This document shows, piece by piece, positions 9,568-18,108 of a DNA stretch of 32,972 nt (position 1 is the first letter of the stretch; every line of letters starts with the position of its first letter). A model generated the notes under the pieces. It ran no database searches and was not told the origin of the DNA. It was given only the letters and a program-made list of their open reading frames with translations. This DNA comes from an uncultured Synechococcus sp. GTDB lineage: Bacteria > Cyanobacteriota > Cyanobacteriia > PCC-6307 > Cyanobiaceae. The stretch lies in NCBI GenBank assembly GCA_913061215.1, contig CAJXSQ010000008.1, positions 1 to 32,972 on the forward strand, in the 5' to 3' direction. The position numbers and the translations under genes were made by a program.

Positions 9568-10499
9568 CAGATGCCTTCGGCGGCCTGCACCTTTTCTACC
9601 TGCTTCTTCTTCAGCACCAGCATGATCTGAGCCAGAGCCACAGCAGCGAAGAAGGCGAGCAGGCCGTAGATGCGGGCAGGGTTCTGCAGCACCACCTCGG
9701 CATCGAGCTGACCGAAACCACCCACGTTGGGGTCGTTGGTGAGCGCGGCGCCGGCGGCGACCACCTCACCCACCTGGGCGGTGACGGTGGGGCCGGCGGG
9801 GATGGTGTCCTCCACGCTGCTGCCGTCGGCGGTCTTGATCACCACCACGGAGGCGCCGTTATCGCCGGGGTTGATCGCATCGATCGTGCCGGCCACGGAG
9901 GCGTTGAACACCGTGTTGTTGCTCTTCTCACCGGTGGGATACACCTGGCCGCGGCCGCGGTTGCCGCCCACGTGCAGCTGGTACTTGCCGAAGTGAATGT
10001 TGCTGTCGGCAGCGGGGTCGGGCGAGAGGATCGGGAAGACGATCTTCTGGTGGTCGTCGCCGGGGAGGGGGCCCACCAGCAGGATGTTGGGGTTGGCGTC
10101 GTCCCAGGTGGTCACGTACACACCGGCGGTCTCTTCCTTGAGCTCGTCGGTGAGGCGATCAGCCGGAGCCAGGGTGAAGCCGTCGGGGAGCATCACCACA
10201 GCACCCACATTCAGACCGGTGGCGCTGCCGTCGCCGGCCACCTGCTGCACCGAGGTGTCGTAGGGGATCTCCACTTCCACCTTGAACACCTCATCCGGGA
10301 ACACGGCCTGAGGCAGTTCCACCTGGGTGGGCTTCTTGGCCAGGTGGCAGTTGGCGCAGGCCAGCTTGCCGGTGGCTTCGCGGGGGTAGTCGTAGTTCTG
10401 TTGGGCCCAGAAGGGGTAGGCCCAGCTGGCCTGAGGAGCGAACAGCAGAGCGCCGAGAGCCAGCAGCGAGCTCAGCAGCAGGGAAAAGGGGCGACGCAT
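9567..10499 (-). CDS. petA: Cytochrome f (apocytochrome f precursor)
   Basis: Signal peptide ending [34 protein letters not shown] (CANCH haem motif; mature Tyr1 ligand) and C-terminal TM. Start trimmed to 10499. Confidence 0.98.
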   Translation of the reverse strand: MRRPFSLLLSSLLALGALLFAPQASWAYPFWAQQNYDYPREATGKLACANCHLAKKPTQVELPQAVFPDEVFKVEVEIPYDTSVQQVAGDGSATGLNVGAVVMLPDGFTLAPADRLTDELKEETAGVYVTTWDDANPNILLVGPLPGDDHQKIVFPILSPDPAADSNIHFGKYQLHVGGNRGRGQVYPTGEKSNNTVFNASVAGTIDAINPGDNGASVVVIKTADGSSVEDTIPAGPTVTAQVGEVVAAGAALTNDPNVGGFGQLDAEVVLQNPARIYGLLAFFAAVALAQIMLVLKKKQVEKVQAAEGI

Positions 10500-10537
10500 G
10501 GGGCGGAGTGGCGAGGGGGAGACGGCTGGAGAGGAGA

Positions 10538-11086
10538 TCAGACCCACCAGGGCTTCTCGCCGGTGCGGAAATCGGTTTCGGTCCACTGGCTGAGGAACAC
10601 GTTGTCGTTCTCAACGCTCACGTGAGCCAGGGCCAGAGACAGCGGTGCGGGGCCGCGCACCACCTTGCCGGTGGCGTCGTACTGGGAGCCGTGGCAGGGG
10701 CACATGAACTTGTTGGCCGCGGCGTTCCAGGGCACCACGCAACCCAGGTGGGTGCAGATGGCGTTGATGCCGTAGCTGCCGATGGCATCGCTGCCTTCAA
10801 CGATCAGATAGGTGGGGTCGCCTTTGAGGCCCTGCACCAGGTTGCGATCACCCTCGCGGTGGGTGCTGAGCCAACCGCTGGCGGTAACGGCATTACCCAG
10901 CTCGTCCTTGGCGGCGGTGCCACCGCCGGCGCCGGCGGCCCGGGGGGGGATGAAGTAGTTCACCACCGGGTAGAGGGCGCCCAGCGCCACGCCGGTCACC
11001 GACCCGAAGGTCAGCAGGTTCATGAACTGACGACGACCCATTCCGGGCACGTCACCACTCGAGGCGCTTGCTGGGATCTGGGTCAT
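10538..11086 (-). CDS. petC: Cytochrome b6-f complex Rieske iron-sulfur subunit
   Basis: [32 protein letters not shown] (twin-Arg TM) and [11 protein letters not shown]...CPCHGSQYD Rieske motifs. Confidence 0.98.
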   Translation of the reverse strand: MTQIPASASSGDVPGMGRRQFMNLLTFGSVTGVALGALYPVVNYFIPPRAAGAGGGTAAKDELGNAVTASGWLSTHREGDRNLVQGLKGDPTYLIVEGSDAIGSYGINAICTHLGCVVPWNAAANKFMCPCHGSQYDATGKVVRGPAPLSLALAHVSVENDNVFLSQWTETDFRTGEKPWWV

Positions 11087-11108
11087 ACGGGGCGGCGAGG
11101 TGGCCACT

Positions 11109-11136
11109 GCAACGTGGCGCCCATTATGGACGTTGC
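11109..11136. promoter_or_regulatory. 7-bp perfect inverted repeat GCAACGT-N14-ACGTTGC in the petC / DUF3067-like divergent intergenic region
   Basis: Read directly. The spacer contains CATTATG, i.e. CATAAT (-10-like) on the minus (petC) strand. Confidence 0.5.
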
Positions 11137-11165
11137 CCCTCCGGCCACCGCCGGCGGCCTGCAAC

Positions 11166-11525
11166 ATGCTGTTGCGCGCTTCCTCCTCCGTGACCCAGTC
11201 GCCCGACGCTCCGCTCAGCAGCGCTGAAGTGCTGCAGACCCTGCGCCAGCGCTGGCAGGCCTCCTACGACCTGCAGCTGATCGTGCGCCGCGGACGGCTC
11301 TACCTGCAGGTGATGTGGGGCTATCTCGAGCAGCAATCGTTCCCGATGACGGCCGAGCAATACGAAGCCAAGCTCGAGGAACTCGTGGCCAATCTCAATG
11401 GTCTGGGCGTCTCTGCCCAGGTGCGCGCCTGGCTTGCCACCACCAGCGATAAACCCAGGCTGGGCAAGGCGATGACGCTGCCCCTCGAGCTGCCGGAAGG
11501 CCGTGCCAGCGAATTTCTGATCTAG
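11166..11525 (+). CDS. DUF3067-like conserved cyanobacterial protein
   Basis: [81 protein letters not shown]; family assigned from memory of the motif. Start trimmed to the ATG at 11166. Confidence 0.75.
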   Translation: MLLRASSSVTQSPDAPLSSAEVLQTLRQRWQASYDLQLIVRRGRLYLQVMWGYLEQQSFPMTAEQYEAKLEELVANLNGLGVSAQVRAWLATTSDKPRLGKAMTLPLELPEGRASEFLI

Positions 11526-12355
11526 CTGCGCTGCACCAGCCGCGCCAGGCCCACGCCCACCAGATAGAGGGCGGTGATCGCGCCGCTGAGCAGCAGCATC
11601 GTCACCGGATCGGTGGAGGGGGTGAGCACTGCGCCGGCCAGGGCGGAGCCCACCACCACGAAACGCCAGGCGGCCAGCATCGTTTGTGCGCGCACGATGC
11701 CCAGGGCCGCCAGCAGCATCTGCAGCACCGGCAGCTGGAAGGCCAGGCCCGTGGCCAGCATCAGCAAAAGCACGAAATCGAGATAGCGCTCGATCGACCA
11801 GAGCGGCTCCACCACATCGGCGCCGTAGCTCACCAGGAAATTGAGCGCGGCCGGCACCAGCGCCCACCAGGCGAAGGCCAGACCCGCCAGAAACAGCACC
11901 GCCGAGCCGCCCACCGCCGGCGCCACCAAGCGCTGTTCGCGGCGCGTGAGCCCCGGCAGCACGAAGGCCAGCACCTCGTAGAGCACGTAGGGCAGCGCCA
12001 GGGTGAGGCCGCTGTAGCCCGCCACCTTGAGCGACACGAACAGGAATTCCCCGGGGGCCAGTTGCAGGAAATGAATGCCCTTGGCCGGCACCTCCAGCAG
12101 CCGCACCAGCGGCTTCACCAGCAGCAGGCAGCCGGCCGCCCCGATCACCACCGCCAGCAGGCTGCGCAGGATGCGCCGGCGCAGCTCCTCGAGGTGATCC
12201 ACGAGGGTCATTTCCACCTCGGCCGGGAACTGATCGTCCGGGTGGATCGGTTCTGTGGTTTCGGTTTGGGCTTCGGTTTCGGTTTCCGGCTGGCTGCCGA
12301 TGCCGCTCACGCGGATCGGCGGCGGCGGGGGCAGCGCGGTTTCGGGCTCGCTCAT
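11522..12355 (-). CDS. tatC: Sec-independent protein translocase TatC
   Basis: [27 protein letters not shown]...[36 protein letters not shown]-type TatC sequence with multiple TM segments. Confidence 0.96.
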   Translation of the reverse strand: MSEPETALPPPPPIRVSGIGSQPETETEAQTETTEPIHPDDQFPAEVEMTLVDHLEELRRRILRSLLAVVIGAAGCLLLVKPLVRLLEVPAKGIHFLQLAPGEFLFVSLKVAGYSGLTLALPYVLYEVLAFVLPGLTRREQRLVAPAVGGSAVLFLAGLAFAWWALVPAALNFLVSYGADVVEPLWSIERYLDFVLLLMLATGLAFQLPVLQMLLAALGIVRAQTMLAAWRFVVVGSALAGAVLTPSTDPVTMLLLSGAITALYLVGVGLARLVQRS

Positions 12356-14097
12356 GGCTCTGGCTCCGCTCCGAGGCTAGGGGGCGTTGCCGCGAGCAGC
12401 GCTGCGGCCCGGCCGGGATCAGCCCAGAGCACCTCCCCGCCGCGGTGGCGCACGGTGCCCGGTCCGGCGCCGGCGATGCGCTGGAGGTCGTCGCAGGGCA
12501 CCATCACCACCGCCACGCGGCTGTTGCCGCGGGCGCGGCTGAAATGGGCGGCGAGGTCGGCGGCCGCCTGCAGATCGGCGTCTCCCGCGAGGCCTTCCGA
12601 GCCCTTCAGCACCACATGGCTGCCGGGGCACTCCTGGGCGTGAAACCACAGATCGCCGCGGCGGGCCTGGCGCAGGCTGATCCATTCGTTCTGGCGGTGG
12701 TTGCGTCCCACCTGCAGGCGCAGGCCACCGGGGCTGTGCAGCTCCAGCGGCTGGGGCGCCTGTTGTTCCCGCTGGCGTGCGCGGGCGGCGGCTCGGCTCG
12801 GCCGTTGGCTCTCCATCACGGCCTGGATCTCGTCGTCGAGGCTCTGCAGGTGCTGCAGTTCCGCCGGGCTGGTCTCACCGCTGCCCTGTTCGAGATACGT
12901 GAGGCTGGCCTCCAGTTGCTCGATGCGCTGCTGGTGCTGCTCCAGCCGCGGGGTGATCGCGGCCACCGAGCGCCGCAGCTTGCGCGCCCGCTTGTAGAGC
13001 GCCTGCGCTTCGGCCACCTGATCGCGGCTCGGCTGAGCCAGGCAGAGCAGGGCATCGGCCTGCTGCTGCAGCTGATCGCTGCTCTCCACCTGATCCAGCA
13101 GCTCCTGCTGCTGTTGCGTCTGGGCGCGCTCGCGCTGCAGCAGCTGCTCCAGCCGTTGGCGGAGCTGATGGCGGCGCTGCTGCAAGCGCCGCTCCAGCAG
13201 CACGCGCTGGTGCAGCTCCGCCAGGGCGTGATTGATCGGCAGTTGCCCCGTGGCGGAGCCCAACGCTGCAGCCGCGGGCTGCTCCTGCCAGCAGCGGTAG
13301 CTGCAGCAGCGGCCCGGGCTGAAGCGGAAGCCCTCCTGCTCCAGCACCTCCAGCCAGCGGCACCAGCGCTGCCACAGGGCCTGCCACTGCTGATCGCTCA
13401 GCGCGGCCACGGGCTGTGCCAGCAGCGCTTCGCTTGCGCCGGGCTCATCGCCGGCCAGCTGAAGTGCCAAGGCCGGGCTGATCCCCTGGTAGGCGCTCTG
13501 CAGTGCCTTGAGCAGCGGCAGCGGCAGCAGGCTGAGCTGCCGCTGCCAGCTCTCGAAGCTTTCGCTGCGGCAGGGGGGCTGGCCGCTGAGCGGTGGCGGC
13601 GGGCTGTAGGGATCGCCGGTGCCGATCGGCCGCAGCCGCGATTGCTGCTGCCGCACCTGGCGGGCTGCTGCCACCACACGCCGCTGCTCATCGAGCAGGA
13701 ACAGGTTGCTGTGGCGGCCCATCAGTTCCAGCACGAGCCAGCGCTGGATGGCCTCACCGGGCCGCGGCGCCAGTCCCAGCTCCACCACGCGCTCCCAGCC
13801 CGGCTGCTCCAGGCTCACCAGGGCGAGGCCGCCCAGGCCGTGCTGCAGCTGCTGAGCCAGGGTGCTGCCATCGCCCTGGCGCGGTGGCGGTTCGATCGCC
13901 AGCAGCCGTGGCGCTTCAGCCAGCCAGCTCAGCTCCAGCCAGATCCGCCCCTGCAGGGTGCGGAACCCCAGCTGCAGGGAGTGGCCATCGGGCTGCTGCG
14001 CCTTCTCGAAGCGGCTGGGCAGCAGCTCAGGGCGCAGTTCCGCCAGCACCGCCCGCAGGCTGGTGAGGTCCATGGCCTGGAGCGCGGCGGGGGCCAT
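12352..14097 (-). CDS. NFACT (RqcH/Rqc2/fibronectin-binding-like) family protein
   Basis: [16 protein letters not shown] (NFACT-N), Q/R-rich coiled coil, and [43 protein letters not shown] (NFACT-R). Start may be 14073. Confidence 0.93.
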   Translation of the reverse strand: MAPAALQAMDLTSLRAVLAELRPELLPSRFEKAQQPDGHSLQLGFRTLQGRIWLELSWLAEAPRLLAIEPPPRQGDGSTLAQQLQHGLGGLALVSLEQPGWERVVELGLAPRPGEAIQRWLVLELMGRHSNLFLLDEQRRVVAAARQVRQQQSRLRPIGTGDPYSPPPPLSGQPPCRSESFESWQRQLSLLPLPLLKALQSAYQGISPALALQLAGDEPGASEALLAQPVAALSDQQWQALWQRWCRWLEVLEQEGFRFSPGRCCSYRCWQEQPAAAALGSATGQLPINHALAELHQRVLLERRLQQRRHQLRQRLEQLLQRERAQTQQQQELLDQVESSDQLQQQADALLCLAQPSRDQVAEAQALYKRARKLRRSVAAITPRLEQHQQRIEQLEASLTYLEQGSGETSPAELQHLQSLDDEIQAVMESQRPSRAAARARQREQQAPQPLELHSPGGLRLQVGRNHRQNEWISLRQARRGDLWFHAQECPGSHVVLKGSEGLAGDADLQAAADLAAHFSRARGNSRVAVVMVPCDDLQRIAGAGPGTVRHRGGEVLWADPGRAAALLAATPPSLGAEPEP

Positions 14098-14157
14098 GGG
14101 CAGGAGCGGATCAGCTGCAGCAGCGCACCTACTCTGCAGGGCCGCGCTCGATCGCCC

Positions 14158-14727
14158 ATGGTTGCCGAGGCCTCCGCTGCCGGCCGTCTGTTTCTGATCA
14201 CCGGCCCGAGCGGTGTGGGTAAGGGCACGCTGGTGTCAGCTCTGCTGCAGCGCCATCCCCAGATCTGGCTGTCGGTGTCGGCCACCACCCGCGCGCCGCG
14301 CAGCGGCGAGGTGGAGGGGCAGCACTATTTCTTTCTGGATCGCCCTGCGTTCGAGGCCAAGGTGGCCCAGGGCGGCCTGCTGGAGTGGGCGGAGTTCGCC
14401 GGTAACTGCTACGGCACGCCGCGGGAGCCCGTGGAGCAGCAGCTGGCGGCCGGCCGGCCGGTGCTGCTGGAGATCGAACTGGAGGGTGCGCGCCAGGTGC
14501 GCAGCAGTTTCCCGAGCGGCTTTCAGATTTTCATCAAGCCGCCTTCGTTTGAAGAGCTGGAGCGGCGCATCCGCGGTCGTGGCACCGACAGTGAGGAGGC
14601 GATCAACCGGCGCCTGGATCGCGCCCGGGTGGAGCTGGCAGCCGAAGCAGAATTCGATGCTGTGCTGGTGAACGACGACCTCGATCGCGCCCTGGCGGAC
14701 CTGGAACGCTTGATGGGTCTGGGCTGA
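14158..14727 (+). CDS. gmk: Guanylate kinase
   Basis: [50 protein letters not shown]...[20 protein letters not shown]. Embedded at the 3' end of a much longer spurious ORF (12445..14727); ATG at 14158. Confidence 0.97.
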   Translation: MVAEASAAGRLFLITGPSGVGKGTLVSALLQRHPQIWLSVSATTRAPRSGEVEGQHYFFLDRPAFEAKVAQGGLLEWAEFAGNCYGTPREPVEQQLAAGRPVLLEIELEGARQVRSSFPSGFQIFIKPPSFEELERRIRGRGTDSEEAINRRLDRARVELAAEAEFDAVLVNDDLDRALADLERLMGLG

Positions 14728-14760
14728 GGTCTGCGCTCAGTCGCGTTCCACAACATTCAA

Positions 14761-14787
14761 TAAAAAAGGCGGTCCCGAAGGACCGCC
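14761..14787 (-). terminator. Rho-independent terminator downstream of psaFJ
   Basis: On the minus strand GGCGGTCC-TTCG-GGACCGCC followed by TTTTTTA: 8-bp GC-rich stem, UUCG tetraloop, U6 tract. Confidence 0.93.
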
Positions 14788-14825
14788 GCTGAGCAGCTGT
14801 TGGAGCCCAGCTCTTGGAGCTCCGA

Positions 14826-14942
14826 TCACATCGGGTGGAACAGCAGATCCGGGTAGAAGCGGTTGAACTCGATCAGGATTCCGGCGGTCACGGTGAACCA
14901 GATGGCGGCGAACACCGGAGCGGTGGTGAGGAACTTTTTCAT
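14826..14942 (-). CDS. psaJ: Photosystem I reaction centre subunit IX (PsaJ), 38 aa
   Basis: Manual reverse translation: [38 protein letters not shown]. Absent from the ORF track (too short) but unmistakable and directly downstream of psaF. Confidence 0.97.
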   Translation of the reverse strand: MKKFLTTAPVFAAIWFTVTAGILIEFNRFYPDLLFHPM

Positions 14943-14990
14943 CGCTGGGAAAGAAGGGCTGTAAGCGTTCTGCTGGCAGGCGTGGCCTGA

Positions 14991-15470
14991 TCAGCGGGGG
15001 GAAACGGTGATCTTGTCGTCGGATTCGGTGAGCTTGCCGCTGGTGAGGGCGCCGAAGGCAGCGATCGGCCAGGTGGCAGCGGCCAGGGTGCTCTTGAAGG
15101 CCAGAGACAGATCGATCTGGATCTCCTTCATCGCGGCGTTCTTCTCGTCGCGGATGGCGATCAGGTAGTTGCGGCCGGCCCAGCCGATGCAACCAGCGAT
15201 GTAGAGGAAGGCGATGCCGGGGATGATGAAGTCGCCGGCGTGGCTGAGGCGGCCGTCCACGATCAGGTGGGGCAGGCCATCAGCGCCGCAGGAGGCCTGG
15301 CTGTACATCGCGAAGCGAGCCTTGGCCTGGTCGGTGGTGGCAGCAGCGGCGCGCTGCTGGAAGCGGGCGCTCTCAGCGCAGGGGGTCAACCCGGCAACAT
15401 CGGCTTTGGCCACAGGGGCGAAGCCGAAGATCAGCAGGGCGGAAATCAGAACAGCAAAGAGGCGGCGCAT
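14991..15470 (-). CDS. psaF: Photosystem I subunit III (PsaF)
   Basis: [41 protein letters not shown]...[49 protein letters not shown]. Start may be 15488. Confidence 0.97.
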   Translation of the reverse strand: MRRLFAVLISALLIFGFAPVAKADVAGLTPCAESARFQQRAAAATTDQAKARFAMYSQASCGADGLPHLIVDGRLSHAGDFIIPGIAFLYIAGCIGWAGRNYLIAIRDEKNAAMKEIQIDLSLAFKSTLAAATWPIAAFGALTSGKLTESDDKITVSPR

Positions 15471-15532
15471 CGGGTCCAGCTGCTGCACGGCAGGATGTCA
15501 CTTGCGGACACTAAGAGCGGCTCTGAAAGCTG

Positions 15533-16600
15533 ATGCCAACCCTGCTGGCCCTCGAAACAAGTTGTGACGAGTCCGCGGCGGCTGTGGTGCGCGATCAGCG
15601 TGTGCTGGCGAGCGCTGTGGCCTCCCAGGTGGAGGAGCATGCGCGCTGGGGTGGCGTGGTGCCGGAGATCGCCTCGCGCCGCCATGTGGAGGCCCTCCCG
15701 GGGCTGATCGAGCAGGTGATGGCTGAAAGCGCGGTGGCCTTTCAGGATCTCGATGCCATCGCCGCGACAGCGGCTCCGGGGCTGGTGGGCGCTCTTCTGG
15801 TGGGATCGGTCACCGGTCGCAGCCTGGCCCGGCTGCATGGCAAGCCGTTTCTGGGGGTGCATCACCTGGAAGGGCATCTGTGCTCGGTGCAGCTGGGGGA
15901 TCCGCTGCCGGCCGGCCCCTACCTGGTGTTGCTGGTGAGCGGTGGGCACACCGAGATGATCCGTGTGGATGGGCCGGGGCGTTACGAACGGCTGGCCCGC
16001 AGCCGTGACGATGCGGCCGGTGAAGCCTTCGACAAGGTGGCCCGGCTGCTGGAGCTCGGCTATCCGGGCGGCCCGGCGATTCAGGCCGCTGCCGCCAGCG
16101 GTGATCCCCGCCGTTTCGCGCTTCCCAAGGGCAGGGTTTCGCTGCCGCAGGGTGGCTTTCATCCCTACGACTTCAGCTTCAGCGGCCTCAAGACCGCGGT
16201 GCTGCGGCTGGTGACGCAGCTCAGGGCTGAGGCGGCCGCAGGCGGTGAACCGTTCCCCCTGGCGGATGTGGCGGCCAGCTTTGAGCAGGTGGTGGCGGAT
16301 GTGCTGGTGGAGCGCACCACCCGCTGCGCCCGCGATCAGGGTCTGAACACCCTGGTGATGGTGGGTGGAGTCGCCGCCAACCGGCGCCTGCGGGCCCGGC
16401 TGGAGCAGCGCTGCGCTGAGCTGGGCCTGGCCTGGCGTGTGGCGCCTCTCACCTACTGCACCGACAACGCCGCCATGATCGGTGTGGCGGCCGAGCAGCG
16501 TTTCCTCGCCGGTTGCCGCAGCCCGATCGATCTGGCTGTGGCGCCACGGTTGGCCCTGGCGGATGCCCCGGTGCTCTATGAACCGCAGCCGGCCTTCTGA
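15533..16600 (+). CDS. tsaD: tRNA N6-adenosine threonylcarbamoyltransferase TsaD
   Basis: [16 protein letters not shown]...[19 protein letters not shown]...[11 protein letters not shown]...[11 protein letters not shown]...[11 protein letters not shown]...CTDNAAMIG. Confidence 0.98.
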   Translation: MPTLLALETSCDESAAAVVRDQRVLASAVASQVEEHARWGGVVPEIASRRHVEALPGLIEQVMAESAVAFQDLDAIAATAAPGLVGALLVGSVTGRSLARLHGKPFLGVHHLEGHLCSVQLGDPLPAGPYLVLLVSGGHTEMIRVDGPGRYERLARSRDDAAGEAFDKVARLLELGYPGGPAIQAAAASGDPRRFALPKGRVSLPQGGFHPYDFSFSGLKTAVLRLVTQLRAEAAAGGEPFPLADVAASFEQVVADVLVERTTRCARDQGLNTLVMVGGVAANRRLRARLEQRCAELGLAWRVAPLTYCTDNAAMIGVAAEQRFLAGCRSPIDLAVAPRLALADAPVLYEPQPAF

Positions 16601-16608
16601 TCTTTCTA

Positions 16609-16635
16609 GGCTGTTGAGAATCACCTGCAACAGCC
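16609..16635 (+). promoter_or_regulatory. 8-bp perfect inverted repeat GGCTGTTG-N11-CAACAGCC ending one base before the HLIP start codon
   Basis: Read directly: ctaGGCTGTTGagaatcacctgCAACAGCCatg. Confidence 0.6.
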
Positions 16636-16836
16636 ATGGCCATGGCTCAGTCGGCTCCGGAACCCGCCGAGCTCTCCCCTGAGCTCGGGGCTCAGGTGGT
16701 GGAAGCGCCGCCGGAAGAGCTGAACCAGTGGAAGCGTGGCTTCACCCCCCAGGCGGAGATCTGGAACGGCCGCATGGCGATGCTGGGCCTCTCGGTGGGG
16801 ATCGGCGTGCTGGTGGTGGCACGCCTGTTCGGCTGA
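16636..16836 (+). CDS. High-light-inducible protein (HLIP/SCP, chlorophyll a/b-binding-like)
   Basis: ELNQWKRGFTPQAEIWNGRMAMLGLSVGIGVLVVARLFG: ExxNGRxAMxG one-helix chlorophyll-binding motif. Confidence 0.93.
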   Translation: MAMAQSAPEPAELSPELGAQVVEAPPEELNQWKRGFTPQAEIWNGRMAMLGLSVGIGVLVVARLFG

Positions 16837-16840
16837 ACCC

Positions 16841-18010
16841 TCAGGCCTTGCCCCGCAGGGCCTGGCTGAGTTCGTTGGGCCGCAGGCTCTGGGCCAGGGC
16901 GTCCTCTGCGTTCACCCGCCCTGATTCCACGAGCTGCAGCAAGGCCTGATTGGCGGTCTGCATGCCGTCGAAGCCGCTGCGGGCCATGATTTCCTCGATC
17001 TCCCCCAGTTCACCGCGCTGGATGTAGTCCTTGCAGGCGTCGGTGTTGATCAGGATGTCGTGAAAAGCGGCTCGCTTCCCGTCCGTTGTTTTGAGCAGCC
17101 CCTGGGCAATCACCCCCAGCAAGCTTTCCGACACCGCCCTGCGGATGCTCTCCTGTTCGTTGGGCGGCACCATGCCCAGCACCCGCTCCACGGTTTTCAC
17201 GGCGGAATTGGTGTGCAGGGTGCCGAACACCAGATGCCCCGTTTGTGAGGCTTCGATGGCCGTGGTCAGCGTCTCACCGTCGCGGATTTCCCCGATCAGG
17301 ATCACGTCGGGGTCTTCCCGCAGAGCGGCGCGCAGGGCGCTGTGAAACTCCCGGGTGTGCTGCCCCACCTCCCGGTGCCGGATCAGCGATTGCCGGCTCT
17401 CGTGCACGAATTCCACCGGATCCTCGATCGTGAGGATGTGGCAGCTGCGGTTGCGATTGATCCAGTCGATCATCGCGGCGAGGGTGGTGCTCTTGCCCGA
17501 GCCGGTGGGGCCTGTGATCAGCACCAGCCCCTTCGGGCGTGAAGCCAGCTCCTGCAGCACCGGCGGCAGCTGCAGCTGCTCCAGGCTGGCGATCTGCTGG
17601 GGGATCAGCCGCAGCACCATCGCCGGGCCCCGCAGCGAATCGAGCAGGTTGATGCGCACCCGCACGAAGGGGAAGGCGTGGGAGCCGTCGAACTCTTTGT
17701 CGCGCTGGAAGGCATCGATCTGGGCCGGGCTGAGCATCTCCCGCAGCCAGCCGTTGAAGCTGGCTGGATCAGTGATCGGCCAGCCGGTGCGCAGCATCTC
17801 GCCGCGGGCGCGGTAGCGGGGTTCCTCGCCCACGCCGAGATGCACATCGGAGAAGCCGTTGCTGTCGGCGATCTGCACGATCCCGGCCAGGCTGCTGGGC
17901 TGGGGGCCGTCCAGGGCGGGCGCTGGCGATGGCGGTGCCGCCGGTGCCGCCGGTGTTGTGGCGGCCAGCGGTGGAAACAGGCTGCTGGGGAAGGGGGAAC
18001 TGCTGCTCAT
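16841..18010 (-). CDS. pilT: Type IV pilus retraction ATPase PilT
   Basis: SDVHLGVGEEPRYRARGEM...LVLITGPTGSGKSTTLAAMIDWIN...ILTIEDPVEFVHESRQSLIRHREVGQHTREFHSALRAALREDPDVILIGEIRDGETLTTAIEASQTGHLVFGTLHTNSA. Confidence 0.95.
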   Translation of the reverse strand: MSSSSPFPSSLFPPLAATTPAAPAAPPSPAPALDGPQPSSLAGIVQIADSNGFSDVHLGVGEEPRYRARGEMLRTGWPITDPASFNGWLREMLSPAQIDAFQRDKEFDGSHAFPFVRVRINLLDSLRGPAMVLRLIPQQIASLEQLQLPPVLQELASRPKGLVLITGPTGSGKSTTLAAMIDWINRNRSCHILTIEDPVEFVHESRQSLIRHREVGQHTREFHSALRAALREDPDVILIGEIRDGETLTTAIEASQTGHLVFGTLHTNSAVKTVERVLGMVPPNEQESIRRAVSESLLGVIAQGLLKTTDGKRAAFHDILINTDACKDYIQRGELGEIEEIMARSGFDGMQTANQALLQLVESGRVNAEDALAQSLRPNELSQALRGKA

Positions 18011-18108
18011 CGCAGGCCGGCCGGCTGCCACCAGCTTTGCGCCGGAGCCCGAGGGCGGCCAGCGGATCCGGCCGCCATCTTTAGGATCCGGCTACATGGC
18101 TGGCCCCT

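Noticed and set aside
12445-14727. 760-aa plus-strand ORF
   Set aside because: It is the antisense shadow of the NFACT gene (L/Q/A-rich noise) that reads in frame into the genuine gmk starting at 14158.
15446-16630. 394-aa minus-strand ORF
   Set aside because: Antisense to tsaD.
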